A stretch of 64,000 nt of DNA from JAVVEH01 sp032251435 (GCA_032251435.1 JAVVEH010000010.1:1-64000); one strand, 5' to 3'. Counted from the stretch's first letter, positions 51,659-60,477 are shown. Program-made: numbers and translations. The notes: a model not told the origin generated them from the sequence alone.

Positions 51659-52387
51659 ATGTGTACAGCGACTTGGATAATTCACGAAAACGGTTACGAG
51701 CTGTTTTTCAACCGCGATGAAAAACGGGATCGTCCGTGCGCCCTGCCCCCGCGCGTGCGACGCCTCCGGGGTGTGCGGGTTATCTGCCCCACGGACACCC
51801 AGGCCGGAGGTACCTGGCTGGCCGTCAACCAGCATGGACTCGCCGTGGGATTACTGAATCATTACCCTGAATGCCGTCCGCCCGTTCCGGAACAGCCGCG
51901 CAGCCGCGGCCAACTGGTTCTCGAAGTGGCCGCCAGCCCGTCCGCCGCCGCCGTCGAAGCGGTCTTAAGCAGGGTGAACCTGGCGGTTTATCAGCCGTTC
52001 ACACTGCTGGCCCTGGCCCGGGGCGAGCCACCGGTCGCGCTCAACTGGAATGGCAAACGCATCGAACCGCGGATCCCGCCGGCGATGCCGCTCACGTCCT
52101 CGTCCTTCGCCACAGAGGCGGTGGCAGTCGCACGGCGCGCGGCGTTTGAGGATACGCCCGGCAATGCCGTCCTGTCGCCGAGCGCCGAGCGCCTCATCGC
52201 TTACCACCGGAGCCACCTGCCGAGCCGTGGACCCTACTCGGTCTGCATGCATCGCCAGGACGCGCGCACGGTCAGTTTCAGTCATATCAAAGTCACCGCC
52301 ATCAAAGCCGTGTTCGAGTATGAAACCGGGCCACCTTGCCGGGCGCTATCGGTCACAACCACCAGCATAAGGCTCACGCCCCGATAA
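51659..52387 (+). CDS. NRDE (TANGO2-like) family protein
   Basis: 242 aa. The N-terminal nucleophile-like family motif is MCTATWIIHENGYELFFNRDEKRDRP, with Cys2 next to Met as in TANGO2/NRDE proteins. GGTWLAVNQHGLAVGLLNHYPE and SVCMHRQDARTVSFSHI are further blocks. Members have an Ntn-hydrolase-like fold; the cellular role is unsettled (heme or lipid handling has been proposed in eukaryotes). It follows the DinB gene by 10 bases. Confidence 0.85.
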   Translation: MCTATWIIHENGYELFFNRDEKRDRPCALPPRVRRLRGVRVICPTDTQAGGTWLAVNQHGLAVGLLNHYPECRPPVPEQPRSRGQLVLEVAASPSAAAVEAVLSRVNLAVYQPFTLLALARGEPPVALNWNGKRIEPRIPPAMPLTSSSFATEAVAVARRAAFEDTPGNAVLSPSAERLIAYHRSHLPSRGPYSVCMHRQDARTVSFSHIKVTAIKAVFEYETGPPCRALSVTTTSIRLTPR

Positions 52388-52438
52388 AATGACTGACCGG
52401 CAAAAGCAACCATTGACACATCACTCCGCGAGGATTCC

Positions 52439-54169
52439 GTGAATTGCAGGCTGAAAGCACTGACAGCGATAGGGCTCATGCTTACCGGGACGGCGGCGCT
52501 CGCCAATGACGGGGGTAAACATATGCCGCGGCTCCTGGAAATCGGACAGTCGACTTTCACGGGAGACGGCGGCTCGGTTGTCACTCTGGTTACGGCCATC
52601 GCCCTGGCCACGTTCTTCGTCAGCGAAGACTTGACCTGCATCGTCTGCGGTTTATTGGTCGCCCGGGCCACGATTCCACTGCTGCCGACGTTGACGGCGT
52701 GCCTGGTCGGCATTTGGCTTGGCGACCTCCTGCTGTATGCCGTCGGCACTCTGGGCAAGCGCGTTTTCGCCCGCCGCCCATTGCGCTGGTGGATCAGGCC
52801 GGGCGCCATCGAGGCCGGTGAACAATGGTTCGCCCGGCGCGGGTCGCTGGCCGTGTTTCTGGGGCGTTTTGTCCCTGGCGCGCGCTTGCCGACTTATGTC
52901 GCCGCCGGCGTTCTGCGCATGGCGCCGGGGCGTTTCGCCACATACACCGCACTCGCGTGCCTGGTCTGGGTGCCGCTGCTATTCATGACTTCCATACTTG
53001 TCGGCAGCGAGGCACTGGCGCTGGCTCAAGGCTACGGGCGCCTGGCCCGGTTCGCGTTGATTCCGGCCGTCATCGCGGCTTGGCTGGTGGCTCGGATTGT
53101 CCCGGGACTGCTGACGTGGCGCGGCCGTCGTCAGCTGCTCGGCGCCTGGCGCCGCTGGCGGCGTTGGGAGTTCTGGCCCCCCTGGCTGTTCTATCCGCCG
53201 GTCATCGGGTGGATTCTTTTGCTGCTGATTCGCTACCGCGGCGCGAATGTGTTCACCGCCGTCAATCCAGCTATGCCGGCCGGCGGATTCATCGCCGAAC
53301 GCAAATCCGATATACTCGCGGCCCTGGCCGCCGCCGGGGCGACACCCGCCCGCTTTGCAATCATTCCCGAAGCCGCCGATAACGAGCGAGTCGCCGGAGT
53401 CAAGAACTTCATGGAAGAACAGCGTCTTGATTTTCCCCTCGTACTCAAGCCTGAGCGCGGACAGCGCGGACAGGGGGTCGAAATAGTGCGTTCCAACACG
53501 GCTCTCGCCGACTATCTGGCCCGGGTTCCAGGGGAACTGGTCGCCCAGGAATACGTCGCCGGACACGAATATGGTGTCTTCTACATTCGCCACCCTGAAT
53601 CCGGACAGGGCCGCGTCTTCTCCGTGACGGAAAAAGTGTTCCCGGAACTGACGGGAGACGGCACACGGACACTGGAAGAACTGATTCTCGCTGATCCGCG
53701 GGCCGTGTGCATGGCCAGCCACTATCTGAAGGTCAACCGGAATCGGCTGGGCACCGTAGTGCCCATGGGCGAATCCGTGCGACTGGTTGACATTGGCACC
53801 CACTGCCGGGGGGCGATTTTCTTGGATGGCGGCAGACTGGTCACGCCTGGCCTTCTGGATCGTCTTGACGCGATCGGCATGGCGTACGAGGGGTTCTTTT
53901 TCGGGCGCTACGACGTGCGTGCGGAGAGTCCCGAAGCATTCTCCGAAGGCCGGTTCACTATCCTTGAACTCAATGGACTGACTTCGGAAGCGACTCACAT
54001 CTATGATCCCCGGCATTCTCTGGGGTATGCGTACCGGATTCTGTTCGAACAGTGGCGCCTGGCCTTCGAGATCGGCGCCGCTAATCGGGCGCGCGGCTAC
54101 CCGGTCACCGGTCTCGCGGGTCTCTGGCGCCTGTGGCGCTCTTTCCGCCGCCCTCCGGAAGTGGCATAA
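52439..54169 (+). CDS. DedA/VTT membrane domain fused to an ATP-grasp ligase domain
   Basis: 576 aa from a GTG start with GCGAGGA six bases upstream. Residues 1-25 look like a signal or first helix. A DedA-type core follows (LTACLVGIWLGDLLLYAVG; FLGRFVPGARLPTYVAAGVLRM; WVPLLFMTSILVG), then a basic linker and another hydrophobic stretch (FWPPWLFYPPVIGWILLLLI). From about residue 295 there is an ATP-grasp fold: FPLVLKPERGQRGQGVEI (ATP Lys and glycine loop), VAQEYVAGHEYGVFYIR, and FTILELNGLTSEATHIYDP with the Mg-binding ExN. It would couple a carboxylate-amine ligation to a membrane transporter-like domain. The fusion is uncommon and lies among arsenosugar genes; the substrate is unknown. Confidence 0.85.
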   Translation: MNCRLKALTAIGLMLTGTAALANDGGKHMPRLLEIGQSTFTGDGGSVVTLVTAIALATFFVSEDLTCIVCGLLVARATIPLLPTLTACLVGIWLGDLLLYAVGTLGKRVFARRPLRWWIRPGAIEAGEQWFARRGSLAVFLGRFVPGARLPTYVAAGVLRMAPGRFATYTALACLVWVPLLFMTSILVGSEALALAQGYGRLARFALIPAVIAAWLVARIVPGLLTWRGRRQLLGAWRRWRRWEFWPPWLFYPPVIGWILLLLIRYRGANVFTAVNPAMPAGGFIAERKSDILAALAAAGATPARFAIIPEAADNERVAGVKNFMEEQRLDFPLVLKPERGQRGQGVEIVRSNTALADYLARVPGELVAQEYVAGHEYGVFYIRHPESGQGRVFSVTEKVFPELTGDGTRTLEELILADPRAVCMASHYLKVNRNRLGTVVPMGESVRLVDIGTHCRGAIFLDGGRLVTPGLLDRLDAIGMAYEGFFFGRYDVRAESPEAFSEGRFTILELNGLTSEATHIYDPRHSLGYAYRILFEQWRLAFEIGAANRARGYPVTGLAGLWRLWRSFRRPPEVA

Positions 54170-54515
54170 GCGGCTGACTCGACAACCATGCGCCAGCTTT
54201 GTTGCGGAACCCGCGCGATTTTCGGCAGTCCTTACATATACACGGCAGGATATTGATAATCGGTAACTGCTCAGGGGTGGTCAGTGTTCGGTGTTGCGCA
54301 GCCCGCGTTTCCTGAAGGGGTCACGAGGCGGTGTTCGGTGTTCAGTGTTCAGGGTGCTTTGCTGTGGAGTCGAATCGCTTTCAATGGGTCGAGAGTCGAC
54401 AGGCAGCACTGCCGACATGATTTTCCCGAACACTGACCACTGAAACCTTTTGAAAATCCAAGCACTTTTGTCACCTGAGTAGTTACAATAGTTGTCACAC
54501 AGACGAGGTATGACC
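54170..54515. other. Intergenic stretch with an inverted composite repeat
   Basis: About 350 bases without a gene. It contains the inverted copy of the 43.48-kb repeat (54276-54352), a second gaacactgaccactgaaacc element near 54435, and the DUF3179 ribosome site GAGG at 54505-54508. Confidence 0.6.
54276..54352 (-). repeat. Inverted copy of the 43.48-kb dispersed repeat
   Basis: Read on the minus strand: ctgaacac units, then gtgaccccttcaggaaacgc followed by gggctgcgcaacacc, then gaacactgacc. Closely similar to 43459-43516 on the plus strand. Confidence 0.85.
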
Positions 54516-55499
54516 ATGAAAGCTTCAAAATATGGACTTTTGGGGGGTGTTCTCAGATCGGGTGCCATACGTTTCTCCGCCTTTGGTCTCTTGACTGCCG
54601 CGGTTTTTTTCGCGACCGGGGTATGCCGGGCCGACCGGTTGAGCTACCAATCCCTCGCGGAGGATGGTATTGTTTCGGGCTTCGGGCGCAAGCACGGCGA
54701 CCCGCTGAAGCAGGTTGATCGCATTCAGCCGATCAGCCGGCCGGTTTATGTGCCCGCCCGGTCGGATCTCTACGAAAGCGATACACTCGTGGCGGGAACG
54801 CGCGTTCAAGGCACATGGCATTTCGCACCGATCAATACTCTGAACACCCGGGAAATTATCAACCACGGAGGGGATACGGCTCTCTGCTTCTGTCCGCTGG
54901 CGGGTCTGGTTGTGGCTGTTGAGGGGCAGATGGGAGTGTCGGGCCTGCTGAAGTACGACACCTTCGTGCTCTATGACCATGAGACCAAGGAACTGATTCT
55001 GCCGTTCGACCAGAAGACCTACCGCCAGAGTAAACGCCGCCCGCTGGGCGAGGTCCAGATGCTGACGTACGACGGCATGCTCCGGAACTTCCCGGATGCG
55101 AAAATCCTGGATCCCCGGAAGTACAGTCTCAAGAACCCCTACGGCAGCTATGCGACCGACCGCCGCAAGGGAATCGGCCACCCCAAACCCGGACTGGACG
55201 GCAAGACCGCCGTTGACGGAACCCGGTATCACCCCAAGGAACGCGTGCTGATCATCGGGTTTGGGGGTGCCATGCAAAAGGCCTACCCGTTCTCCGAACT
55301 GCGTCGCATGGTGCCTGCGGAAGGGGGGAGCTTCCGGGACACCGTCGATGGACAGCAGGTGGTTGTTCATTACGCGCCCGGATACGACTGGGCACGGGTA
55401 ACGGATGCCGACGGACACTCGCTCAACGTCGGCTATTCCTACATCTTCGCTCTGCTTCAGCACCACCCAAGCTTTCCCCTGTTTCGCGCCGACCACTGA
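54516..55499 (+). CDS. Exported DUF3179 protein
   Basis: 327 aa from MKASKYGLLGG, chosen by GAGG seven bases upstream. The signal peptide runs to about residue 39 (FGLLTAAVFFATGVCRA). The DUF3179 domain follows: INHGGDTALCFCPLAGLVVAVEG (the family's CxCPL block), LLKYDTFVLYDHETKELILPFDQKTY, RKGIGHPKP and ERVLIIGFGGAMQKAYPFSEL. The CFC motif suggests a metal or redox site in the periplasm. Function is unknown; the protein belongs to the same plus-strand island but is separated by the repeat-bearing gap. Confidence 0.88.
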   Translation: MKASKYGLLGGVLRSGAIRFSAFGLLTAAVFFATGVCRADRLSYQSLAEDGIVSGFGRKHGDPLKQVDRIQPISRPVYVPARSDLYESDTLVAGTRVQGTWHFAPINTLNTREIINHGGDTALCFCPLAGLVVAVEGQMGVSGLLKYDTFVLYDHETKELILPFDQKTYRQSKRRPLGEVQMLTYDGMLRNFPDAKILDPRKYSLKNPYGSYATDRRKGIGHPKPGLDGKTAVDGTRYHPKERVLIIGFGGAMQKAYPFSELRRMVPAEGGSFRDTVDGQQVVVHYAPGYDWARVTDADGHSLNVGYSYIFALLQHHPSFPLFRADH

Positions 55500-55747
55500 C
55501 CACTGACCACTGGCTGTCACTGAGCGGGTGCGGCCCGGGAATCTTTCACCTCCGGAAACGTATGCTGGCAAAAAAACAGCCCTGACAACTTTGACCGCTT
55601 GACACTATCCAACCGCAACAGATATTAAGCAGTCACGATAAGTTCCCACTGATAAGATGCGGGCTTCTGCTTTCGCGCTTGAGACACTTTTAAACTGAAA
55701 ATTACACGAAAACACCTGGTAGAGGAAAATATGGCAATTGGCGAACA

Positions 55748-56617
55748 ATGACAGAGACCCTGAAAACATGGATGCCGTTGATTGCGGTGGCGTTGTTCGC
55801 ATTGCTGTTCGCGGCGGAGCGCCTGCGCCCCCTGCGGCAGACGACGCGTTCCGCGCGGGGGCGTCTGGTGACGAACGGCGTGGTGGTGGCACTGGCGCTG
55901 GGGGTTGGCGCCGTCACCGTCGCGCCGACTACCATGGCGTTACTTGCCTGGACGCGATCTGCCGAGTTAGGATTGTTGCACGTGCTTGCTCTGCCCGCGC
56001 CTCTGTCTGTGGCGGCCGGCATTCTCCTGCTGGATCTGAGTTTCTACTGGTGGCACCGGCTCAACCATGTCTGGCCTCTGCTGTGGCGGTTTCACAATGT
56101 CCACCACATTGATCCCGATCTCGACTCGACGACAGCCTTCCGCTTTCATCCTGGTGAAATCGCCTATTCCGCCGCTTTCCGCGCGGCGCAAATTGCTTTG
56201 ATCGGCCCAAATGTATCGACGCTCATTCTGTACGAGGCGCTGTTTTTAAGCGCCACGTTGTTCCACCACAGCAATATACGCCTGCCTCTGGGGCTGGAAC
56301 GCATGCTGAACCGGGTGCTGGTGACCCCGCGTATGCACGGTGTCCACCATTCCACGATCCGCGATGAGACGAACGCGAACTACTCGGTCGTGTTCCGCTG
56401 GTGGGATCAGCTTCATGGCACGCTGCGCCTCAATGTGCCGCAGGACGACATCCGCGTCGGCGTGGCGGCCTATGATCAGAGGGATGACAATGCGCCGCTA
56501 TCCGCCCTGACGCTGCCCTTCAAGCAGCAGCGAGACTACTGGCGGACGACTCACGGAACCGACTCACGGGTCAGGACGGGATGGCATCCCGACGCATGCG
56601 CCCGCATGGCAGGATGA
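55748..56617 (+). CDS. Sterol desaturase / fatty acid hydroxylase superfamily protein
   Basis: 289 aa with four or more membrane helices. Histidine boxes for the di-iron centre are WWHRLNH, RFHNVHH, the single FHPGE, and RMHGVHH with HHS further on. Members hydroxylate or desaturate lipids or cleave ether lipids in the membrane. It ends two bases before the glycosyltransferase gene, so the pair is co-transcribed. A lipid-modifying enzyme next to glycosyltransferases is consistent with arsenosugar-phospholipid or another glycolipid product (inference). Confidence 0.87.
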   Translation: MTETLKTWMPLIAVALFALLFAAERLRPLRQTTRSARGRLVTNGVVVALALGVGAVTVAPTTMALLAWTRSAELGLLHVLALPAPLSVAAGILLLDLSFYWWHRLNHVWPLLWRFHNVHHIDPDLDSTTAFRFHPGEIAYSAAFRAAQIALIGPNVSTLILYEALFLSATLFHHSNIRLPLGLERMLNRVLVTPRMHGVHHSTIRDETNANYSVVFRWWDQLHGTLRLNVPQDDIRVGVAAYDQRDDNAPLSALTLPFKQQRDYWRTTHGTDSRVRTGWHPDACARMAG

Positions 56618-56619
56618 CA

Positions 56620-57927
56620 ATGAATGACCGGATCATTTTTTTTACCCGTTTTCCCGTCCCTGGGCAGGCGAAAACACGGATGATTCCGGCGCTTGGCCCC
56701 GCAGGTGCCGCCCGGCTGCATCGGCGCTTGGCCGAGCGCGCGGTCGCGGTGGCCCGCCAATCCTGTCTGCCCCACGGTGTCGACGCGACCGTTTGCTTCA
56801 CCGGCGGAAGCCGTCGCGACTTCCGCGCCTGGCTGGGGACCGGCCCGCGGTTCCGCAAACAGAGATCCGGCGACCTCGGGGAGCGGATGCGGCAAGCCAT
56901 CGCACAGGCTCTCGCCGACGGCGCGGCACACGTGCTGGTGGCCGGAACCGATGTGCCCGGCATCTCCGCCGACACACTTCGTCAGGCTTTCGGTCGACTG
57001 GCTGATCACGACGTGGTTCTGGGACCGGCCGGCGACGGCGGGTACTATCTCATCGGCATGAACCGTTGCCATCCGGAGCTGTTCACTGATATTGACTGGG
57101 GCAGCGAGCGTGTTGCAGAGCAGACCCGGGCCGCCATCCGGCACCTGGGCCTTACCGTTGCTGAACTGCCAATCCTCGACGATGTGGATCGTCCCGAGGA
57201 TCTGGCGCGGCTGCGGGACGATCCGCAGTTCACCGACGTGTTCACCGGGCGCGCCCGGGTCTCCGTCGTCATCCCGACCTTGAACGAGGCCGAGGCATTG
57301 CCCGCGACGCTTGAGCGTCTTCGCGGCGTTGAGGGGGTTGAAATCATCGTGGCCGACGGCGGGAGCCGTGACGCGACATGCGCGATCGCCGAACAAGCCG
57401 ACGCGACGGTCATTGAGGTAGCGGGCGGGCGCGCCGCGCAACAGAATGCCGGTGCCGCCCGCGCCGACGGCCGCCACCTGTTGTTTCTACATGCGGACAC
57501 CTTGCTGCCGGACAATTTTGCGGACACGGTGCGCCGGGCTCTCGACAATCCCGCCACGGTCGCCGGCGCCTTCAAGTTGCGCACCGACGGACGCGGGCCG
57601 CGCATGCGGCTCGTCGAATGGGCGACAAATCTCCGCTCGTCGGTGCTCCATTTGCCCTACGGCGATCAGGGGCTCTTTCTCGAAAAACGCGTATTCAACG
57701 AACTGGGTGGATTTGGCGACCTCCCGATCATGGAAGATTTTGACCTTGTCCGCCGCCTGCGTCGTCGCGGGCGCGTGGTCACCGTTCCGGACCGCGTGGT
57801 TACTTCGGCGCGGCGGTGGCGGCGACTGGGAGTCCTGCGGACCCTCCTGCGCAATCAGGCAATGATTCTTGGCTATTGGCTCGGGGTTTCCCCTGAACGC
57901 CTGGCGCGCTTCTATCGTCGAATGTAG
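56620..57927 (+). CDS. Fused TIGR04282-TIGR04283 glycosyltransferase
   Basis: 435 aa from MNDRIIFFTRF, with AGGA six bases upstream. The N-terminal domain (about 1-210) is the rSAM/selenodomain-associated transferase 1 type: RFPVPGQAKTRMIPALG, LGERMRQAIAQAL, AGTDVPGISADTLRQA, LGPAGDGGYYLIGM. The C-terminal domain (about 215-435) is family-2-like transferase 2: SVVIPTLNEAEALPATL, EIIVADGGSRDAT, GGRAAQQNAGA, LFLHADTLLP and GDQGLFLEKRVF. TIGR04283 members are linked to arsenosugar synthesis. Both halves retain DxD-like acidic motifs. As separate genes they are common neighbours; the fusion argues that they act in sequence. Last gene of the island. Confidence 0.9.
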   Translation: MNDRIIFFTRFPVPGQAKTRMIPALGPAGAARLHRRLAERAVAVARQSCLPHGVDATVCFTGGSRRDFRAWLGTGPRFRKQRSGDLGERMRQAIAQALADGAAHVLVAGTDVPGISADTLRQAFGRLADHDVVLGPAGDGGYYLIGMNRCHPELFTDIDWGSERVAEQTRAAIRHLGLTVAELPILDDVDRPEDLARLRDDPQFTDVFTGRARVSVVIPTLNEAEALPATLERLRGVEGVEIIVADGGSRDATCAIAEQADATVIEVAGGRAAQQNAGAARADGRHLLFLHADTLLPDNFADTVRRALDNPATVAGAFKLRTDGRGPRMRLVEWATNLRSSVLHLPYGDQGLFLEKRVFNELGGFGDLPIMEDFDLVRRLRRRGRVVTVPDRVVTSARRWRRLGVLRTLLRNQAMILGYWLGVSPERLARFYRRM

Positions 57928-58614
57928 CGCTTCCCGGAACTGCGGACAGCGCGAAGGAGTGTTCAGAGAGTGTCCGGTGTTATGGGATAGGGGTCAGATA
58001 CGTGTTTTAAGATTGCAACACAATAAACTGGAATGGCTTGCAACTTTAAAGACAAGCGTTAGACAGTCTTAAAACAAAAATCGCAAGGGCAAAAAACCGA
58101 TTTAAGAATTTTGTTTGCAAATGTATTGTGGGATAGGGGTCAGATACGTGTTTTAAGATTGCAACACAATAAACTGGAATGGCNNNNNNNNNNNNNNNNN
58201 NNNNNNNNNNNNNNNNNNNNNNNNNNNNNNNNNNNNNNNNNNNNNNNNNNNNNNNNNNNNNNNNNNNNNNNNNNNNNNNNNNNACAAAAATCGCAAGGGC
58301 AAAAAACCGATTTAAGAATTTTGTTTGCAAATGTATTGGGGACGTACGCAGCGGAGCTCTGCACATAAGCATTTCAAGTCGAATCCGAAGCGTTTTGGAA
58401 AGGCTTAAAATGAAAGTCTATGTGCCACATGTTTTGCGTGTGATGAAGAACACTCCGCATTTGCCGGATCAGGCGTGACATATCGGGATCCATGCGCCGG
58501 TGTGACAACCATCGCGCGGCCCAAGGCACCTGTGGAGAAAAAGTGGTCGCATTAATTACATTATTTGGTATTATCTGCTTGCACTTATAATGCGAAACGA
58601 TATATTTGTGCTAC
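57928..58614. other. Intergenic stretch with tandem repeat and assembly gap
   Basis: About 690 bases. It holds the 146-bp repeat and N gap (57983-58338), then ordinary sequence to the start of the second DUF4143 gene. Near 58581-58591 the sequence gcacttataatgcg includes a TATAAT element that could serve as that gene's -10 box. No credible gene is visible. Confidence 0.6.
57983..58338. repeat. 146-bp tandem repeat interrupted by a 100-N gap
   Basis: A unit starting tgggataggggtcagatacg at 57983 starts again at 58129 (period 146). The second copy is cut by N at 58184-58283, and after the gap acaaaaatcgcaagggcaaa resumes the same unit. At least two copies exist and the number hidden in the gap is unknown. 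The gtcagatacg and ggggacgtacgc ends resemble sequences found beside REP-associated (IS200-like) transposases; none is visible. Confidence 0.85.
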
Positions 58615-59937
58615 ATGAAAAGAATGATACATCAGACGTTGCGGGATTGGCAGTCCCGTAAAAACCGGAAACCACTGCTGTTGTGGGGCGCCAGGCAGGT
58701 GGGCAAAACCTATTCACTGCGCGAGTTCGGAAGGACGTGTTTTCCGCGCCATCACATCATCAACTTTGAAGAACGGCCATCGGCAGCGACGATCTTTGCC
58801 GGCGACCTGACACCCGACCGCATCCTCCGGGAGGCCTCCCTTTTTCTCGACACCCCGATTGACTCACGAAACGACCTCCTGGTTTTCGATGAAATACAGG
58901 CTTGCCCGCGAGCTTTGACCAGTCTGAAGTATTTTGCCGAAAACATGCCGGACATGGCAGTCTGTGCCGCTGGTTCATTGCTGGGGGTTCACCTGGCGGA
59001 GTGTTCGTTCCCGGTCGGCAAAGTTGACGAGGTGCATATGTATCCAATGACGTTCGCCGAGTTCTTGATGAACGCCGGTAATTCGTTGTTGTTTGAGGCA
59101 TTCACCAGCATTAGTGAGCTCGCCCCGATTTCCGAAACGCTTCATGCCCGGCTCTGGGACGCATTCAAGACCTACCTGGTTACTGGCGGTCTTCCGGAGG
59201 TCGTGTTGACATTCTACCGGGAACAGGCCAATCCGTTCTCCGCGTTTCAACACGTTCGCGACGTCCAGAATCGACTTGTCACGGATTATGTTGCCGATAT
59301 GGCGAAACATTGTGGCAAACAGAACGCCATGCATATCGAACGGCTGTGGGGAAACATCCCGGCCCAGCTCGGGCGCGATCAGAATGGCGCCGCGCCTAAA
59401 TTTGTGTTCAAGGATGTTTTGCCGGGAATCCGGGGCTACGAACGAATGACCGGAGTCATTGACTGGCTCGAAGCCGCCGGCCTGATTCTGCGCCTGCCGA
59501 TCGTCAACAGCGGGCAGTTGCCATTCCCCGCCTATGAAAAGGAAAACTTCTTCAAGCTTTTCATCTTCGACATCGGTATTCTTGGGGCGCTCGGCCGACT
59601 GCCTGCCAGGAACATTCTCAGCTATGGCTACGGAACCTATAAAGGTTTTTTTGCCGAAAACTTCGTCGCCCAGGAGTTTCAGACCCGGCGCCGGGAGAAC
59701 CTGGCGTGCTGGCGCGAAGGGCGCGCGGAAGTTGAATTCATTACCGAAGTTGACGGACAGGTCATTCCTATAGAAGTGAAATCCGGATGGGTGACCCAGG
59801 CCAAAAGCCTGAACGTCTTTGCCGACAAGTACCACCCGCCGTTCAGCGCTGTGTTCAGCGCCCGCAATCCCGCCATCGAGTCCCGCCGCCGTAAACATTA
59901 CTATCCGCTCTACCTGGCCGCGAAATTCCCGCTTTGA
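58615..59937 (+). CDS. AAA ATPase with DUF4143 C-terminal domain (second)
   Basis: 440 aa from MKRMIHQTLRDWQSR. Walker A LLWGARQVGKTYSLREF near residue 30, Walker B LLVFDEIQACPRALTSLKYF, and sensor VCAAGSLLGVHL. The C-terminal half is DUF4143 (LPGIRGYERMTGVIDWLEAAGLILRL; GFFAENFVAQEFQTRR; AEVEFITEVDGQVIPIEVKSG), where E-F...EVKSG resembles a PD-(D/E)XK core. Role unknown, as for the copy at the left end; the two are not recent duplicates. It is the first gene after the repeat gap. Confidence 0.87.
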   Translation: MKRMIHQTLRDWQSRKNRKPLLLWGARQVGKTYSLREFGRTCFPRHHIINFEERPSAATIFAGDLTPDRILREASLFLDTPIDSRNDLLVFDEIQACPRALTSLKYFAENMPDMAVCAAGSLLGVHLAECSFPVGKVDEVHMYPMTFAEFLMNAGNSLLFEAFTSISELAPISETLHARLWDAFKTYLVTGGLPEVVLTFYREQANPFSAFQHVRDVQNRLVTDYVADMAKHCGKQNAMHIERLWGNIPAQLGRDQNGAAPKFVFKDVLPGIRGYERMTGVIDWLEAAGLILRLPIVNSGQLPFPAYEKENFFKLFIFDIGILGALGRLPARNILSYGYGTYKGFFAENFVAQEFQTRRRENLACWREGRAEVEFITEVDGQVIPIEVKSGWVTQAKSLNVFADKYHPPFSAVFSARNPAIESRRRKHYYPLYLAAKFPL

Positions 59938-59957
59938 GGTTGCAGTTTCCATGGTCA

Positions 59958-60476
59958 TTATTTCTGTTCTCCCGCCGCCGCGGCAATCTCCCGGCGCTTC
60001 CGCTCAAGAATATGCACGTGTTTCAATTCTTCGTCGATGATGGCCTGAATACGATCCCGACCGCGGTATTTGAGCACCTGCTGCTGGAGGGTCAGAAAGA
60101 ACACGATGGTGTCCTTCTCGCGCCCGAGGGCATAGGCGAGGATATCGTCCGGCGCGACGAGTTTCGGGAACTCGAAGCCGCCGGTCCGCGACGGGCCGGG
60201 GAAGACCTTGCCGTCGACAAACGCCTGCAGATAGTCAGCCGCATGCTCCTCGACGGGATCGCCCGGGCCGGGCTCATGGCTGGCCGACTCGGGAAGTTCC
60301 GCGCGCAGGGCCGCGAAGCGCGCCTCATGTCGCGCTTCCCAGTCGGCCAGCTCGGAGAGCAGGCGGACCAGCTCCGGATCGTCGACGGTCTCCGCCGCCT
60401 GCCGATAAAACAGCATACCGTCCCGTTCGACTGATTCGGCCATGCGGAAAAGCTCTTCGGCGTTGTAGTGTATCAT
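59958..60476 (-). CDS. Rubrerythrin/ferritin-like di-iron protein
   Basis: 172 aa from MIHYNAEELFRMAESVERDG, one base after the HD gene stop, with AGAGGA upstream. The ferritin-like four-helix bundle shows ExxMAESVERDGMLFYRQAA, ADWEARHEARFAAL (the E..H pair), a linker, FFLTLQQQVLKY and IIDEELKHVHILERKR (E..H pair of helix 4). The expected Glu and His ligands of a di-iron site are present, so peroxide or oxygen reduction is likely. No rubredoxin domain is present. Paired with the HD protein in one transcript. Confidence 0.83.
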   Translation of the reverse strand: MIHYNAEELFRMAESVERDGMLFYRQAAETVDDPELVRLLSELADWEARHEARFAALRAELPESASHEPGPGDPVEEHAADYLQAFVDGKVFPGPSRTGGFEFPKLVAPDDILAYALGREKDTIVFFLTLQQQVLKYRGRDRIQAIIDEELKHVHILERKRREIAAAAGEQK

Positions 60477-60477
60477 C

